NCBI RefSeq assembly: GCF_913773725.1
Contig: NZ_CAJYGK010000086.1
Location: forward strand, 62,001-126,000
DNA length: 64,000 bases
DNA from: an uncultured Aquabacterium sp.
Lineage (GTDB): Bacteria; Pseudomonadota; Gammaproteobacteria; Burkholderiales; Burkholderiaceae_C
Direction: 5' to 3'
Positions 1 through 9,363 of this stretch are shown here, in pieces. A program made the translations under genes and the position numbers. Below the pieces are notes generated by a model. That model saw only the letters and a list, made by a program, of their open reading frames with translations. It was not told the origin of the DNA and searched no databases. The first letter of the stretch is position 1, and the number at the start of each line of letters is the position of its first letter.

Positions 1-84
1 TGCCCGACTCGTGGCGACATACGCCTGCTTGTGCAGCCCGGAGAGCAGCCATGCCACCCGGTGATCGACGAGGAAGGGATCCAT
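1..84 (-). CDS. Possible N-terminal fragment of a gene running off the left edge
   Basis: Reading the minus strand from the ATG at 84 gives an uninterrupted 28-codon frame to the window edge, beginning MDPFLVDHRVAWLLSG. No Shine-Dalgarno sequence is evident before the start and no family is recognisable from so short a piece. It lies in the same orientation as, and downstream of, the AraC-type gene. It may be a real start or chance; sequence to the left of the window would decide. Confidence 0.3.
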   Translation of the reverse strand, partial: MDPFLVDHRVAWLLSGLHKQAYVATSRA

Positions 85-172
85 TACAGATTTCAACTAA
101 CCGTAAATTGAATCTAAACAATCAAACGCACACGCTGCACGTTTAGAGGTAGGGCTCCTGCGGTTAGTTGAA

Positions 173-1180
173 TTATGCGCGTCCGGCCCGGTACACCGCC
201 GGCGTCTGCCCAGCCCATCGCTGGAACGCATGGATGAAGGCAGCCGATTCGGCGTAGCCCAGTTGGTGCGCCACCTCTTCGACGGACAGGCTGCTGTGCT
301 TCAGCAGGTGCCGCGCCTTGGCGTAACGCGCCTCCGCCAACAGCTCGCGAAAGCCGCGCCCGTCCTCGCTGAGCGCCCGCCGCAGGCTGCGCTCGCTCAT
401 CTCGAAGGAGCGGGCCACCTCCTCCGCAGACGGAAACGCACCGCTGAACAGACTCAGGTGGGCCAGAACCCGCTCGGCCAGGGTGTCGTCGGACTGCGCC
501 TGCATCTGCAGCTGTTGGTCGCACATGGCGCGGTACATCGCATGCCCGGAAGGATCTGCTGTGGGAAACCGCAGCTGGAGATGCTCGTTGCGCAACCAGA
601 AGCGGGCCTCATGCTCGCCGAAGCGCACGGGACAGCCAAAGTAGGCTTCGTAGGCCGCCGCTTCCGGCGGACGCGGATAGGGCATGTCGATGCGCTCGGC
701 CCGGATGTCCATGCCCAGCGTCGCCTGCATGTCACGCACCATCTTGTACGTGCCGGACACCTCGCCGTCGACCCGGAAGCGGAAGGCCTGGGGCGGCATC
801 GGCATGGGCTGCAACACCAGCGCGCTCTGCCGCTCGCCCGGCTCCATGCGAAGCGTGCCGAACAGATAGGTCAGCTTCTGGTACCGGATCCCCGTCTGGA
901 AGGCTTCGTAAGCATTGGGACAGGTCATCAACAGCATGACCAGAGGGCCGTAGCCCGCGAGCCCGTAGAACCCGCCCAGCCGCAGCCCCACCAGGGGGTC
1001 GTGCAGTCCTTCGGCCAAGTCTGCATAGATGCGCAGTTCGCGCGACCGCTCGATGCGTGTGCTCGGATCGAGCTTGTCCAGCGTGAGCCCATGCCGCTGC
1101 AGCACGGGCTCCGGGTCCTCGCCCAGCTGCTTCAGACCCTGAACCATGTAGATCAGGCCAAGAATGGATCGGGTGCTCAT
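173..1180 (-). CDS. AraC-family transcriptional regulator (arabinose-binding-like N-terminus)
   Basis: A 335-residue cytoplasmic regulator. The N-terminal ~200 residues look like the AraC_binding_2/'Arabinose_bd' sensor domain found in OruR/ArgR/MmoR-type regulators. The C-terminal ~100 residues carry two helix-turn-helix units, with the typical stretch ARYAKARHLLKHSSLSVEEV followed by LGYAESAAFIHAFQRW. It is divergent from the flavin monooxygenase gene at 1388 across a 207-bp spacer. That arrangement is typical of AraC-type activators of Baeyer-Villiger monooxygenase or hydrocarbon/alcohol catabolic genes, so it probably controls that neighbour. The inducer cannot be deduced. Confidence 0.85.
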   Translation of the reverse strand: MSTRSILGLIYMVQGLKQLGEDPEPVLQRHGLTLDKLDPSTRIERSRELRIYADLAEGLHDPLVGLRLGGFYGLAGYGPLVMLLMTCPNAYEAFQTGIRYQKLTYLFGTLRMEPGERQSALVLQPMPMPPQAFRFRVDGEVSGTYKMVRDMQATLGMDIRAERIDMPYPRPPEAAAYEAYFGCPVRFGEHEARFWLRNEHLQLRFPTADPSGHAMYRAMCDQQLQMQAQSDDTLAERVLAHLSLFSGAFPSAEEVARSFEMSERSLRRALSEDGRGFRELLAEARYAKARHLLKHSSLSVEEVAHQLGYAESAAFIHAFQRWAGQTPAVYRAGRA

Positions 1181-1387
1181 GTTGATTCAGGTCAATTAAC
1201 TGGCCTGGGTAAACCCGAAAACGGCGGGTTTCTGGCCGGAAGAATCAATTGCTCGGTCGAATCTAGCATGGCTGCCTCGGGGGTGGGCGCGCACCATCGC
1301 GCCATGTTCGGAGACACGCCCCTGATTTGTGTCCGCCTCCCTCGGCGGCACGGGCCAGGGGGCAACACACCCAGAAAAGGCCTCGCC

Positions 1388-2956
1388 ATGCAGCAGCACA
1401 CCGCACCTCAACCGATTGTTCACCACGTCGACGTCGCGATCGCCGGCGCCGGCTTTGGCGGGCTGGCCATGGCCATCCAGCTGCAAAAGCGCGGCATCCA
1501 CAGTTTCCTGATCCTGGAGAAAGCCGCCGAGGTCGGCGGCGCCTGGCGCGACAACCACTACCCCGGCGCGGCCTGCGATGTGCAGTCGCACATGTACTCC
1601 TACTCGTTCGAGAAGAAGGCCGACTGGAGCAAGCGCTACGCGCCCTGGCACGAGATCCAGCAGTACATCCTCGACACGGTCAAGAAGCACAACCTGCGCT
1701 CCAAGATCCATTTCAATCAGGAGGTGGTCAGCGCCGTGTTCAACGAAGGCACCGGCCGGTGGGTGATCAAGACCGCAGGCGGCGAAACCATCATGGCGCG
1801 GCACTGGGTGCTGGCGTCGGGCCCCCTGCACGTGCCCGCCTTCCCCGACATCAAGGGACTGGACACCTTCAAGGGCAAGGTGATGCACTCGGCGCAATGG
1901 GACCACGGCTATGACCTGCGCGGCAAACGCGTGGCGTCGCTGGGCACGGGTGGCTCGGCCATCCAGTACGTGCCCGAAATCGCGCCCAAGGTGGCGCAAC
2001 TGCATGTGTTCCAGCGCACACCGGCCTGGGTGATCCCGCGCGACGAGCGCAGCTACTCCAGCCTGCGCAAGGCCCTGTTCAAGGCCCTGCCCTTCACGCA
2101 GACGCTCCACCGCTGGCGCTGCTACTGGACGAACGAGTCACGCCTGTGGCCCATCCTGAACCCGTGGATGGCCCGCATCGGCGAAGGTCTGCTCAAGAAG
2201 TTCATTGCCTACCAGGTGAAGGATCCCGCGTTGCGCGAGAAGCTCACGCCGGACTACACGCTGGGCTGCAAGCGCATCCTGATCTCCAACAAGTGGTATC
2301 CCACGTTCAACCGCAAGAACGTCGAGCTGGTCACGGATGCCATCCAGGAGATCACGCCCGACGGCATCGTCACCCGCGATGGCAAGGAGCGCAAGCTGGA
2401 CTGCATCGTGCTGGGCACGGGCTTCGTCGTCGACCCGCGGATCTACATGAAGAACTTCGAGCTGCGCGGGTTGAACGGCCACACCGTGCAGGAAGACTGG
2501 AAGGTGAGCCCCACCAGCTACTACGGCATCACCACGGCGAACTACCCCAACATGTACCAGCTGGTAGGCCCCCACACCGGTCTGGGCCACAACTCGATCA
2601 TCTTCATGATCGAGGCGCAGGTCGACTACATCATCCAGTGCATCGAGCTGGTCAAGCGCCGCCAGGCCGACTGGATCGACGTGAAGCCCGAGGCCATGCA
2701 GCGCTTTCTGGGCGAGATGACCCGCAGCCTGAAAGGCACGGTGTGGAGCTCGGGCTGCAAGAGCTGGTATCAGACCGCCGACGGCATCAACTTCGCCATC
2801 TGGCCGAAGTCGACCTGGCGCTACTGGCTCGAGACCCGCTCGGTGCGGGAGGCCGATTACGTGTTCGGGCGGTGCCAGGCGCACGCGGCCCATACCGGTG
2901 GCACCCCTGCCGGGCTGGCCGGACAGGCCATGGCCCGGATGGGTCAGCCGCGCTGA
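1388..2956 (+). CDS. Flavin-containing Baeyer-Villiger-type monooxygenase
   Basis: A 522-residue FAD/NAD(P)H-dependent monooxygenase. The FAD Rossmann motif GAGFGG is at residues 20-25 and the NADPH Rossmann motif GTGGSA at about 186-191. Between them the Baeyer-Villiger fingerprint FxGxxxHxxxWD is intact (F161, G163, H167, W171, D172). Such enzymes insert oxygen next to a ketone to give esters or lactones; the substrate here is unknown. I start at ATG 1388, preceded by AGAAAAGG, because the upstream open frame is antisense to the AraC gene. The divergent AraC regulator is the likely controller. The gene stands alone, without an adjacent hydrolase or dehydrogenase on this side. Confidence 0.9.
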   Translation: MQQHTAPQPIVHHVDVAIAGAGFGGLAMAIQLQKRGIHSFLILEKAAEVGGAWRDNHYPGAACDVQSHMYSYSFEKKADWSKRYAPWHEIQQYILDTVKKHNLRSKIHFNQEVVSAVFNEGTGRWVIKTAGGETIMARHWVLASGPLHVPAFPDIKGLDTFKGKVMHSAQWDHGYDLRGKRVASLGTGGSAIQYVPEIAPKVAQLHVFQRTPAWVIPRDERSYSSLRKALFKALPFTQTLHRWRCYWTNESRLWPILNPWMARIGEGLLKKFIAYQVKDPALREKLTPDYTLGCKRILISNKWYPTFNRKNVELVTDAIQEITPDGIVTRDGKERKLDCIVLGTGFVVDPRIYMKNFELRGLNGHTVQEDWKVSPTSYYGITTANYPNMYQLVGPHTGLGHNSIIFMIEAQVDYIIQCIELVKRRQADWIDVKPEAMQRFLGEMTRSLKGTVWSSGCKSWYQTADGINFAIWPKSTWRYWLETRSVREADYVFGRCQAHAAHTGGTPAGLAGQAMARMGQPR

Positions 2957-2979
2957 CCGACCGGCCGATCACGGCGGAC

Positions 2980-4536
2980 TCAGGCCGGGCGGCCTTCCAC
3001 GCGGAAGACCGACACGAGGTCCGCCAGGCGGGCCGCCTGGTCCTTCATGCTGGCTGCCGCAGCGGCGGACTCCTCGACCAGCGCGGCATTCTGCTGCGTC
3101 ATGCTGTCGAGGTCGCCGACCATGCGGTTGACCTGCGAAATGCCATCCGACTGGTCCTTGGTCGCCTCCGTGATCTCCGAGATGATGCGGTTGACCTGTT
3201 CCACCGCATTGACGATGGCACCCATTGACGTGCCAGCTTCCTCCACCAGGCGGGCGCCGGCCTCGACAGACTCCACCGAGGCCCCGATGAGGGACTTGAT
3301 CTCCTTGGCCGCCTCCGCCGAACGCTGGGCCAGCAGACGCACCTCGCCCGCCACCACGGCAAAGCCGCGGCCCTGCTCACCGGCCCGGGCGGCCTCCACC
3401 GCAGCGTTCAGCGCCAGGATGTTGGTCTGGAAGGCGATGCCATCGATCACGCTGATGATGTCGACGATCTTCTGCGAGCGCTGGTTGATCTCGCCCATGG
3501 TGCTCACCACCTGGGACACCACCTCACCGCCCCGCTCGGCCGCACCCGCGGCCTGACGCGCCAGATCAGCCGCCGTGCCGGCCGATTCCGCGGTCTGCAT
3601 CACGCCGGTGGCGATCTGCTCCATGGAGGATGCAGCACCCTGCAGGCTCGAGGCCGTCTGCTCCGTGCGGTTGGACAGGTCCATGCCGCCGGAAGCCACC
3701 TCGGAGCTCGCCACGCGGATCGAATCAGTGGAGTGCCTGACTTCCTGCACGATGCCACCCAGGGAAGTTCGCATTTCTTGCAAGGAGCGCAGCACCTCGG
3801 CCACCTCGTCCTCACCCTCGATGCGAGAGGTGCGCGTGAGGTCGCCATCGGCAATCGCCCGGGTCACCTTCACGACATGGGCCAGCGGCCGGGTGACCGA
3901 CAGGGTGATGGCCCGTGCGACGAAGACACCCACCAGCACACACACCACGCCCAGCGCCACGATCGTGGTCTGGGCCGTGGCCACCTCGTCGTGCAGCGTC
4001 TGCTCGATGGCCTCCGCGCGGACCCGCTCCTGCTTGCCCAGTTCAGCAATGGCCTCGAGGTAACGCTCGACCAACGGCACCAGTTCCTTGTCGACAAAGG
4101 CGACCGCCTCGGCGTCGCCGGCCTTCAGCCGCCGGAGCGCTTCGTCACGTGCGGTGATGTACACCTTGCGGCGGGCAGCGATCTCCTGGAACGTGGCACG
4201 CTCCTGCTCCGAGGTTGCCGCGCTCTCCAGCGACTTCTGCAACTCGGTGATCTCGGCCGAGGTCTGCTTCATCAGGCCAGAGAAATGGGCCTGCACACCC
4301 TCATGGTTGCCCGACTTGGCAATGGCCAGCGTGCGGTTGGCGTTCAACATGGTGAGGCTGTGCCAGCGCGTGGCCTGGTCTGCGATGAGCCGGACCGCAG
4401 CCGCCTGCGATGCGTTGGCCCGCGTGTTCTGCAACTTGGTCCAGCCGAGCGCACAGATGCTCACGACCAGGGCGAGGACCACAGCAAAACCCAGACCCAG
4501 CCGGTGGCCCATTTTCAAGGTGTTCAGTGCTTTCAT
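2980..4536 (-). CDS. Methyl-accepting chemotaxis protein
   Basis: A 518-residue transmembrane chemoreceptor. A first membrane helix follows the start (about residues 12-32). Next come a ~150-residue helical periplasmic sensor, a second membrane helix near residue 190, a HAMP domain, and a long cytoplasmic coiled coil containing the kinase-contact tip [20 protein letters not shown] chose the start at 4536 ([10 protein letters not shown]) because the frame further upstream has no membrane or receptor character. The closest architecture is the Tar-like four-helix-bundle class common in Burkholderiales. No CheBR-docking pentapeptide is obvious at the C-terminus. The ligand is unknown. Confidence 0.92.
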   Translation of the reverse strand: MKALNTLKMGHRLGLGFAVVLALVVSICALGWTKLQNTRANASQAAAVRLIADQATRWHSLTMLNANRTLAIAKSGNHEGVQAHFSGLMKQTSAEITELQKSLESAATSEQERATFQEIAARRKVYITARDEALRRLKAGDAEAVAFVDKELVPLVERYLEAIAELGKQERVRAEAIEQTLHDEVATAQTTIVALGVVCVLVGVFVARAITLSVTRPLAHVVKVTRAIADGDLTRTSRIEGEDEVAEVLRSLQEMRTSLGGIVQEVRHSTDSIRVASSEVASGGMDLSNRTEQTASSLQGAASSMEQIATGVMQTAESAGTAADLARQAAGAAERGGEVVSQVVSTMGEINQRSQKIVDIISVIDGIAFQTNILALNAAVEAARAGEQGRGFAVVAGEVRLLAQRSAEAAKEIKSLIGASVESVEAGARLVEEAGTSMGAIVNAVEQVNRIISEITEATKDQSDGISQVNRMVGDLDSMTQQNAALVEESAAAAASMKDQAARLADLVSVFRVEGRPA

Positions 4537-4654
4537 GAATGCCGCTTTCCGCCGGGTGCTCGGCCCCGGTTTTTCAGTTTCGGACACCGCAGCGCGACTC
4601 TTGATGGGGACAACCCCCTGCAACGTGACGGCCGTCACGCAAGCTCCCATCGAC

Positions 4655-5812
4655 TCAGGGCCCAGCGAGGGCACGGCGGGAGGCGGCGGCCAGAATCAGC
4701 GCGAACAGCACGACCTGCGCCAAGGCCACCTTCAGGCTGTACGCCTGAGCCACCACACCGATGAGGGCAGGCCCGCCCATCATCCCGAGATAACCCATGG
4801 CCGACACCACCGCGATTCCGTGGGCCGGACTCACGCCGGGCACGCGGCCTGCGGCCACGAACAGCAAAGGAACGACATTGGCCAGCCCCAGCCCGACAAG
4901 GGCAAAGCCGATCAGGGCCCAGAACGCACCCGGTGCCCCCAACGCCACCCCCATGCCGCAGGCGGCCAGCAGCGCGCTGCCCCTCAGCAAGACACCTGCA
5001 TCCAACCGGGCCCGGACCCAGTCGCCCCCGAAGCGGCCGGCGGCCATCGCCCCGGAGAAGCTGGCATAAGCCCACGCTGCCTGGCCCGGCGCGGCACCCT
5101 GCTCCTGACGCAGGTAGAGCACGCTCCAGTCGTACATCGCTCCCTCGCACAGCAGGCCAAGGGCGGCCAGCACGCCCATGAAGGCCAGAGCGCCCCCACC
5201 CACCGTGAAGCTCGCCGCCCCACCATCGCCTTCGCATCCTGACTGAACCTGGCTGGCGCCCCAGCAGCCCAGCAACAGGCACACGGCGCACGACAGCCAC
5301 AGGTGGTGAAGGGGCGTCATGCCCGCCTGGAGGGCCAGGGCCCCGAAGCCGGCCCCGACCATGCCACCGGCGCTGAACATGCCGTGAAAGCCGCTCATGA
5401 CGGGTCGCCGGCTTTGCCGCTCCAGGTCGGTGGCGGCCACGTTCATGGCCACATCGAAGGTGCTCGACACCAGCCCGAACGTGAAGACCATCGCCACCAC
5501 CAGTGCGTAGGCATGCCCGATCAGGAGGAAGGCCAGCGTCATGGGGCTGATGACCGCAGCCACCCACAGCACCGTCCGCGGCCCCCATCGCCCGATGAGC
5601 CGGCCGGCCTGGGTCAGCCCCAGACAGGCCCCCACACCCATCGCCAGCATCGCCAGACCCAGCGCCTGTTCTCCCACGCCGTGGTGCACCTTCACCGTGG
5701 GCACGTGCACGCCCCAGGTGGCAAACAGGGCGCCGGCTGCAAGAAAGAGGGCCCGCACGCCGGCGGGAGAGTGGTGAAGTGCGCGCATCGGGGTGGGCAG
5801 GGCAAACGCCAT
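4655..5812 (-). CDS. MFS transporter (YbjJ-like)
   Basis: A 385-residue inner-membrane protein with about 11-12 hydrophobic helices and an MFS-type loop after helix 2 ([14 protein letters not shown]). The sequence resembles the YbjJ/'inner membrane protein' branch of the major facilitator superfamily, whose substrates are mostly unknown. ATG 5812 is used ([16 protein letters not shown]); ATG 5788 is an alternative. It is divergent from the CapA-like gene with only 65 bp between starts, so the two promoters must be packed together or overlap. Confidence 0.85.
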   Translation of the reverse strand: MAFALPTPMRALHHSPAGVRALFLAAGALFATWGVHVPTVKVHHGVGEQALGLAMLAMGVGACLGLTQAGRLIGRWGPRTVLWVAAVISPMTLAFLLIGHAYALVVAMVFTFGLVSSTFDVAMNVAATDLERQSRRPVMSGFHGMFSAGGMVGAGFGALALQAGMTPLHHLWLSCAVCLLLGCWGASQVQSGCEGDGGAASFTVGGGALAFMGVLAALGLLCEGAMYDWSVLYLRQEQGAAPGQAAWAYASFSGAMAAGRFGGDWVRARLDAGVLLRGSALLAACGMGVALGAPGAFWALIGFALVGLGLANVVPLLFVAAGRVPGVSPAHGIAVVSAMGYLGMMGGPALIGVVAQAYSLKVALAQVVLFALILAAASRRALAGP

Positions 5813-5877
5813 ACCTGCGAGGAGAGCCGCCTCACACCCTACACTGGATGCCGCACAGCCTCCTTCCTCGCGCAGAC

Positions 5878-7350
5878 ATGTCCTACCCTGCCCCGCCTCA
5901 TGCGACCCCTGAAGGCCGTGGCCGGCTCGCCAGACAAAGGCATACCGGTGCACTGGTGATCCTGGCAGCCATGACCCTGAGCCCCCAGCTTGCACTGGCG
6001 CAGGACGCTGTCGCGCCCGAACTGCTTTGTGTGTTGCGCATGGCGGGCCACACCCAGCAGGTGCGCGCTCCCGCTGTGTCCGATCCGCACACCGTGCAAG
6101 GCGTGGCGGTGAAGGAGCGCTTCCGGTTCAGGGCAGTGCTGCAGCCGGCCTCACCCGATGCGCCGTCTCGCGCCGCAGTGACCGTCACCGACGTCGAGTC
6201 CGAACCGGATCCGGTGGTGCTCCAGCATGTCAGCTGGACCTTGCCGGCGGCGCGACCGACGGACGTCCTGACCGCCGGTGCCGCGTGGGCCCCCACGCTC
6301 AGCGGATGGCAACGGGTGTACTCCCCCTACCTCGGTCGTGAACTGACCTGGGGCTGTGCGCTGGTTGCGGCCGGTGCCGTTCCAAAGGGCGCCGACGACG
6401 CAGATGGCACCGTGCCACCGCTCACCATCGCACCGGCCGCCGTGGCGACCGCACAGCCCGCAGGGCCCGTGGTAAGGGTCGCCTGGGTGGGCGACATCAT
6501 GCTGGCCGATGGCCCGGGCCGGCTCATCCGCCAGGGCGGCAACCCCTTCGCGCCCATGGCGGCCAGCCTGGCTCGAGCCGACCTGCGGGTCGGCAACCTG
6601 GAGTGCGTGGTTGCACGCGGCGGAAAGGCGCTCGCCAAGCCCTGGACGTTCCGGGCGCACCCGCGGGTTTTGCCGCTGCTGCAAAGACACGTCGATGTAG
6701 TGTCCCTGGCCAACAACCACTCTGGCGATTACGGCCCGGCCGCCTTCACCGAGATGCTGGACCGGCTGGATCGCGCCGGCCTGCCCTATGTGGGCGGCGG
6801 CCGGGACCGCCGGGATGCGCACCGGATCAGGGTGATCGAGCGCAAGGGCGTTCGGCTGGCCATCCTCGGCTTCAACGAGATGTTTCCCCGCCGCTTCGAA
6901 GCCGGCGATGCACACCCCGGCATCGCATGGAGTGACGATGAACAGGTGCTGCATGACATCCGCATGGCCCGCACCCAAGCGGACGTGGTGATCCCCTTCA
7001 TGCACTGGGGACAGGAGGGCAACCTCCAGGCGCACGCCCGTCAACGGGCACTGGCTCGCCGCATGATCCAGGCGGGCGCAGACGCGGTGGTCGGAGCGCA
7101 CCCGCACGTGGTGCAGGACACCGAGGTGATCGACGGCAAGCCGGTGATCTACAGCCTGGGCAACTTTGTCTTTGATGGCTTTTCCGACACGGCCAGCCGC
7201 ACGGGGGCCGTCCTGTGGATGGACCTCACACGGCAGGGGGTGACGGCCTGGCACCTGGAGACCGTGCACCTCGACCAGCAAGGCACCCCCCACCCGGCTT
7301 CGCGGTCAGGAGCGCCGACCGTGTCAGGCCTCGCGCCACGGGTCCGGTAG
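5878..7350 (+). CDS. CapA-family exported metallophosphatase-like protein
   Basis: A 490-residue protein with a signal-peptide-like start (basic residues, then LVILAAMTLSPQLALAQ). After a ~170-residue variable N-terminal domain comes a CapA/PGA_cap calcineurin-like fold. Typical motifs are VGDIMLADGPG, NLECVV, SLANNHSGDYG, FMHWGQE, and GAHPHVVQDTEVIDGKPV followed by YSLGNFVFD. CapA proteins take part in poly-gamma-glutamate capsule export, but many proteobacterial homologues sit outside capsule clusters and their role is unknown. No capB/capC lie nearby. ATG 5878 is chosen; ATG 5848 is possible. Its 3' end overlaps the convergent GntR gene by 27 bp. Confidence 0.82.
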   Translation: MSYPAPPHATPEGRGRLARQRHTGALVILAAMTLSPQLALAQDAVAPELLCVLRMAGHTQQVRAPAVSDPHTVQGVAVKERFRFRAVLQPASPDAPSRAAVTVTDVESEPDPVVLQHVSWTLPAARPTDVLTAGAAWAPTLSGWQRVYSPYLGRELTWGCALVAAGAVPKGADDADGTVPPLTIAPAAVATAQPAGPVVRVAWVGDIMLADGPGRLIRQGGNPFAPMAASLARADLRVGNLECVVARGGKALAKPWTFRAHPRVLPLLQRHVDVVSLANNHSGDYGPAAFTEMLDRLDRAGLPYVGGGRDRRDAHRIRVIERKGVRLAILGFNEMFPRRFEAGDAHPGIAWSDDEQVLHDIRMARTQADVVIPFMHWGQEGNLQAHARQRALARRMIQAGADAVVGAHPHVVQDTEVIDGKPVIYSLGNFVFDGFSDTASRTGAVLWMDLTRQGVTAWHLETVHLDQQGTPHPASRSGAPTVSGLAPRVR

Positions 7351-8133
7351 CGCATCGCCCCGCACGGCTGCACGTCGCACCGCGCGGGCTTCCCGCTCGC
7401 TTTCGTCGCGCATGCGGATCAACGTGCGCTCGACGAAGTCGATGTGGGCCTCAGCCGCCGCCCGGGCACCGGCCGGATCGTGTGCTTCGATCGCGCGGAA
7501 GATCGCCAGATGCTGTTCCAGCAGCTCGCTCGACACCGTGCCGACCGCAAACAGATTGGCGATGTTGTCGTGCACGTGGGTGCGCATCATGGTGAACAGG
7601 CTGGCCAGCAGGTGGCTGAACATGGCGTTGTGCGCTGCATCGGCAATGGCCTGATGAAATGCAGCATCTGCCTTGGACAGCGCCCCGAGATCCTTGGCCT
7701 CGTGCGCCTGCTGCAGCGTGGTGACGACCCCGCGGAGTCGGGCCACATCGGCCTCGGTGGCGCGCTCGGCGGCATAGCGGGCCGTGCTGCCTTCCAGCAT
7801 GCGCCGGAACTCGAGCACGTCGCGGCGCAGCTCCGGGTGGCTTGCCACCATGCTCTGCCATGGGCTGGAGAAGCTCGCCTCCAGCTTGTCCGAGACATAG
7901 GTGCCGCCGCCTTGCCGGCTCACCAGCAGGCCTCGTGCAGCCATCTTCTGGATGGCCTCACGCAGCGAGGGGCGCGAGACGCCCAGCCGCTCGGCCAAGG
8001 CGCGCTCGGGCGGCAAGGCATCGCCGGCCTTGAGGCTGCCCTCGAGGATCATCGATTCGAGCTGCTGGACGATGGCATCGGAAAGCCGGGGCACATTGAC
8101 CCGCTTCAAGGACTGGGGAAGGGCGTCGTTCAT
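7324..8133 (-). CDS. lldR: FadR-type GntR regulator, probable lactate-operon regulator
   Basis: A 269-residue regulator with an N-terminal winged helix-turn-helix (residues ~10-80, including ALPPERALAERLGVSRPSLREA). The C-terminal helical FCD domain has the metal/ligand histidine pattern of the LldR/PdhR/FadR group. It lies 2.3 kb from the lactate operon, on the opposite strand, with azlCD and a LysR gene between. I infer the role because the operator TGGTCTGACCA found before lldE also lies exactly on this gene's start codon. That would give autoregulation together with lactate-responsive repression. The symbol rests on this inference; PdhR- or GlcC-like roles are alternatives. Confidence 0.75.
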   Translation of the reverse strand: MNDALPQSLKRVNVPRLSDAIVQQLESMILEGSLKAGDALPPERALAERLGVSRPSLREAIQKMAARGLLVSRQGGGTYVSDKLEASFSSPWQSMVASHPELRRDVLEFRRMLEGSTARYAAERATEADVARLRGVVTTLQQAHEAKDLGALSKADAAFHQAIADAAHNAMFSHLLASLFTMMRTHVHDNIANLFAVGTVSSELLEQHLAIFRAIEAHDPAGARAAAEAHIDFVERTLIRMRDESEREARAVRRAAVRGDALPDPWREA

Positions 8134-8143
8134 GGTCTGACCA
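8133..8143. promoter_or_regulatory. GntR/LldR-type operator overlapping the regulator's start codon
   Basis: The sequence TGGTCTGACCA is a perfect TGGT-N3-ACCA dyad whose left end overlaps the start codon (8131-8133, minus strand) of the GntR gene. It has the same core as the operator at 10244-10258. Binding here would block transcription or translation initiation of the regulator, suggesting autorepression. Confidence 0.65.
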
Positions 8144-8209
8144 AAGTGCCAAGCCCCAACGATAGCAGGTCTGCCGCCAGCCCCGCGGCGCGTGTGACGC
8201 CGCGACACA

Positions 8210-8518
8210 TCACAGCTGGCGGAACAGCGCGGCCACCACCACGCCTGCGGCGATGGCAGGCAGGGGCTTCTTGAGCGCCAGCATGACGACAGCGGTCGAC
8301 AGCAGGGCGAGCCGGGCGCCACCATCCCCTCTCATCGCCATGGGCGCAAGCACCGCCACCAGCACCGAGCCCGACATGGCGGCAATGAAGCGCCTCGTGC
8401 GCTCGCCCAGCGGCACAAAGGACATGATGAAGACGCCGCCCCACCGGGTGGCCAGGGTCACGGCCGCCATGACGAGGACCACCGGGAAGGGGCCCCACGC
8501 AGCAAGGTCAATCGCCAT
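8210..8518 (-). CDS. azlD: AzlD-family branched-chain amino acid exporter small subunit
   Basis: A 102-residue, four-helix hydrophobic protein matching AzlD in size and pattern (WGGVFIMSFVPLGERTRRFI near the N-terminus). AzlD is the small partner of AzlC in export of branched-chain amino acids or analogues. The start at 8518 (MAIDLAAWGPFP) overlaps the end of azlC by 11 bp, indicating translational coupling. The longer upstream frame is within azlC and is not used. Confidence 0.88.
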   Translation of the reverse strand: MAIDLAAWGPFPVVLVMAAVTLATRWGGVFIMSFVPLGERTRRFIAAMSGSVLVAVLAPMAMRGDGGARLALLSTAVVMLALKKPLPAIAAGVVVAALFRQL

Positions 8519-9233
8519 GAGGTGCCTCCTTCCACGCAGCGCCCAGCAGGCCCCCGGCCAGCGCACCCACCACCACATGGCTGTTCTCTGGCAGGTGGCG
8601 GTAGGCAGCCAGCGACGCACAGGCCGCCACCCCCCAGATGGCGAAGGTGCGCCCGTTCTTCTCGCCCCCCACCGCCATCGCCAGCATGAAGCAGCCCATC
8701 ACCATGTCGAGCCCCCACCGGCGGGCGTCGGCAATCAGGTCGCCCACTTGCGTGCCCAACCACGTGCCCAGCACCCAGAACACCCACAGCGCGGCGCCGC
8801 CACCGAGCAGCATGCCCAGGCCCGGCTGTCCGCGGGCCAGCGCCTGCATCGACAGGGCCCAGTTGGCGTCTGACGCCAGCGTCATCAGCCCGTAGCGGCG
8901 ACCTGGTGGCAGGTCGCGAAGCCAGGGATAGAGCGACGCCCCCATCAGAAGGTGCCGTGCATTGATGGCAAACACCGTCAGGGCCATGGCCAACATCGGC
9001 ATCGCGGGCCCCCACAGATCCAGCACCGCAAACTGGGCCGTGCCCGCAAAGACCAGGGCGCTCATGCAGACCACGGAGAGGGCATCCAGACCGCGCTGGG
9101 TGGCGGCCAGACCAAAGGCGGCACCGAAGACCATCACGAACAAGGCCATGGGCACCATCTGCCGAAAGCCGGTCCACACCAGATGACGGTTCAGCTCACT
9201 TTGAGAGAGGGTAGCAGGATCGGTCGAAGTCAT
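8508..9233 (-). CDS. azlC: AzlC-family branched-chain amino acid exporter large subunit
   Basis: A 241-residue inner-membrane protein with about six to eight hydrophobic segments and the conserved AzlC signature FAINARHLLMGASLYPWL. With AzlD it forms an exporter of leucine/valine-like amino acids (YgaZH in Escherichia coli). It is the first gene of the azlCD unit and is divergent from a LysR gene at 9364 across a 130-bp spacer, which probably carries both promoters. Confidence 0.9.
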   Translation of the reverse strand: MTSTDPATLSQSELNRHLVWTGFRQMVPMALFVMVFGAAFGLAATQRGLDALSVVCMSALVFAGTAQFAVLDLWGPAMPMLAMALTVFAINARHLLMGASLYPWLRDLPPGRRYGLMTLASDANWALSMQALARGQPGLGMLLGGGAALWVFWVLGTWLGTQVGDLIADARRWGLDMVMGCFMLAMAVGGEKNGRTFAIWGVAACASLAAYRHLPENSHVVVGALAGGLLGAAWKEAPHGD

Positions 9234-9363
9234 GAGGGCATCGGCACAAGGGCAGGTGAGGATCTTCGTGCTTAGGCCTCACACTGTGATGAATTCGGGG
9301 CCTTCCGAAAAGCGCAAAATTCACATCGCTTGCATTCGATCATCGAATAGAAAGGAGCGGGCA

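Noticed and set aside
230-1387. N-terminal extension of the monooxygenase frame to 230
   Set aside because: The extension lies antisense to the AraC gene. The conserved flavoprotein N-terminus begins at ATG 1388.
5878-7350. Capsule (poly-gamma-glutamate) locus
   Set aside because: Only a CapA-like protein is present; no capB, capC or capE, and the neighbours are unrelated.
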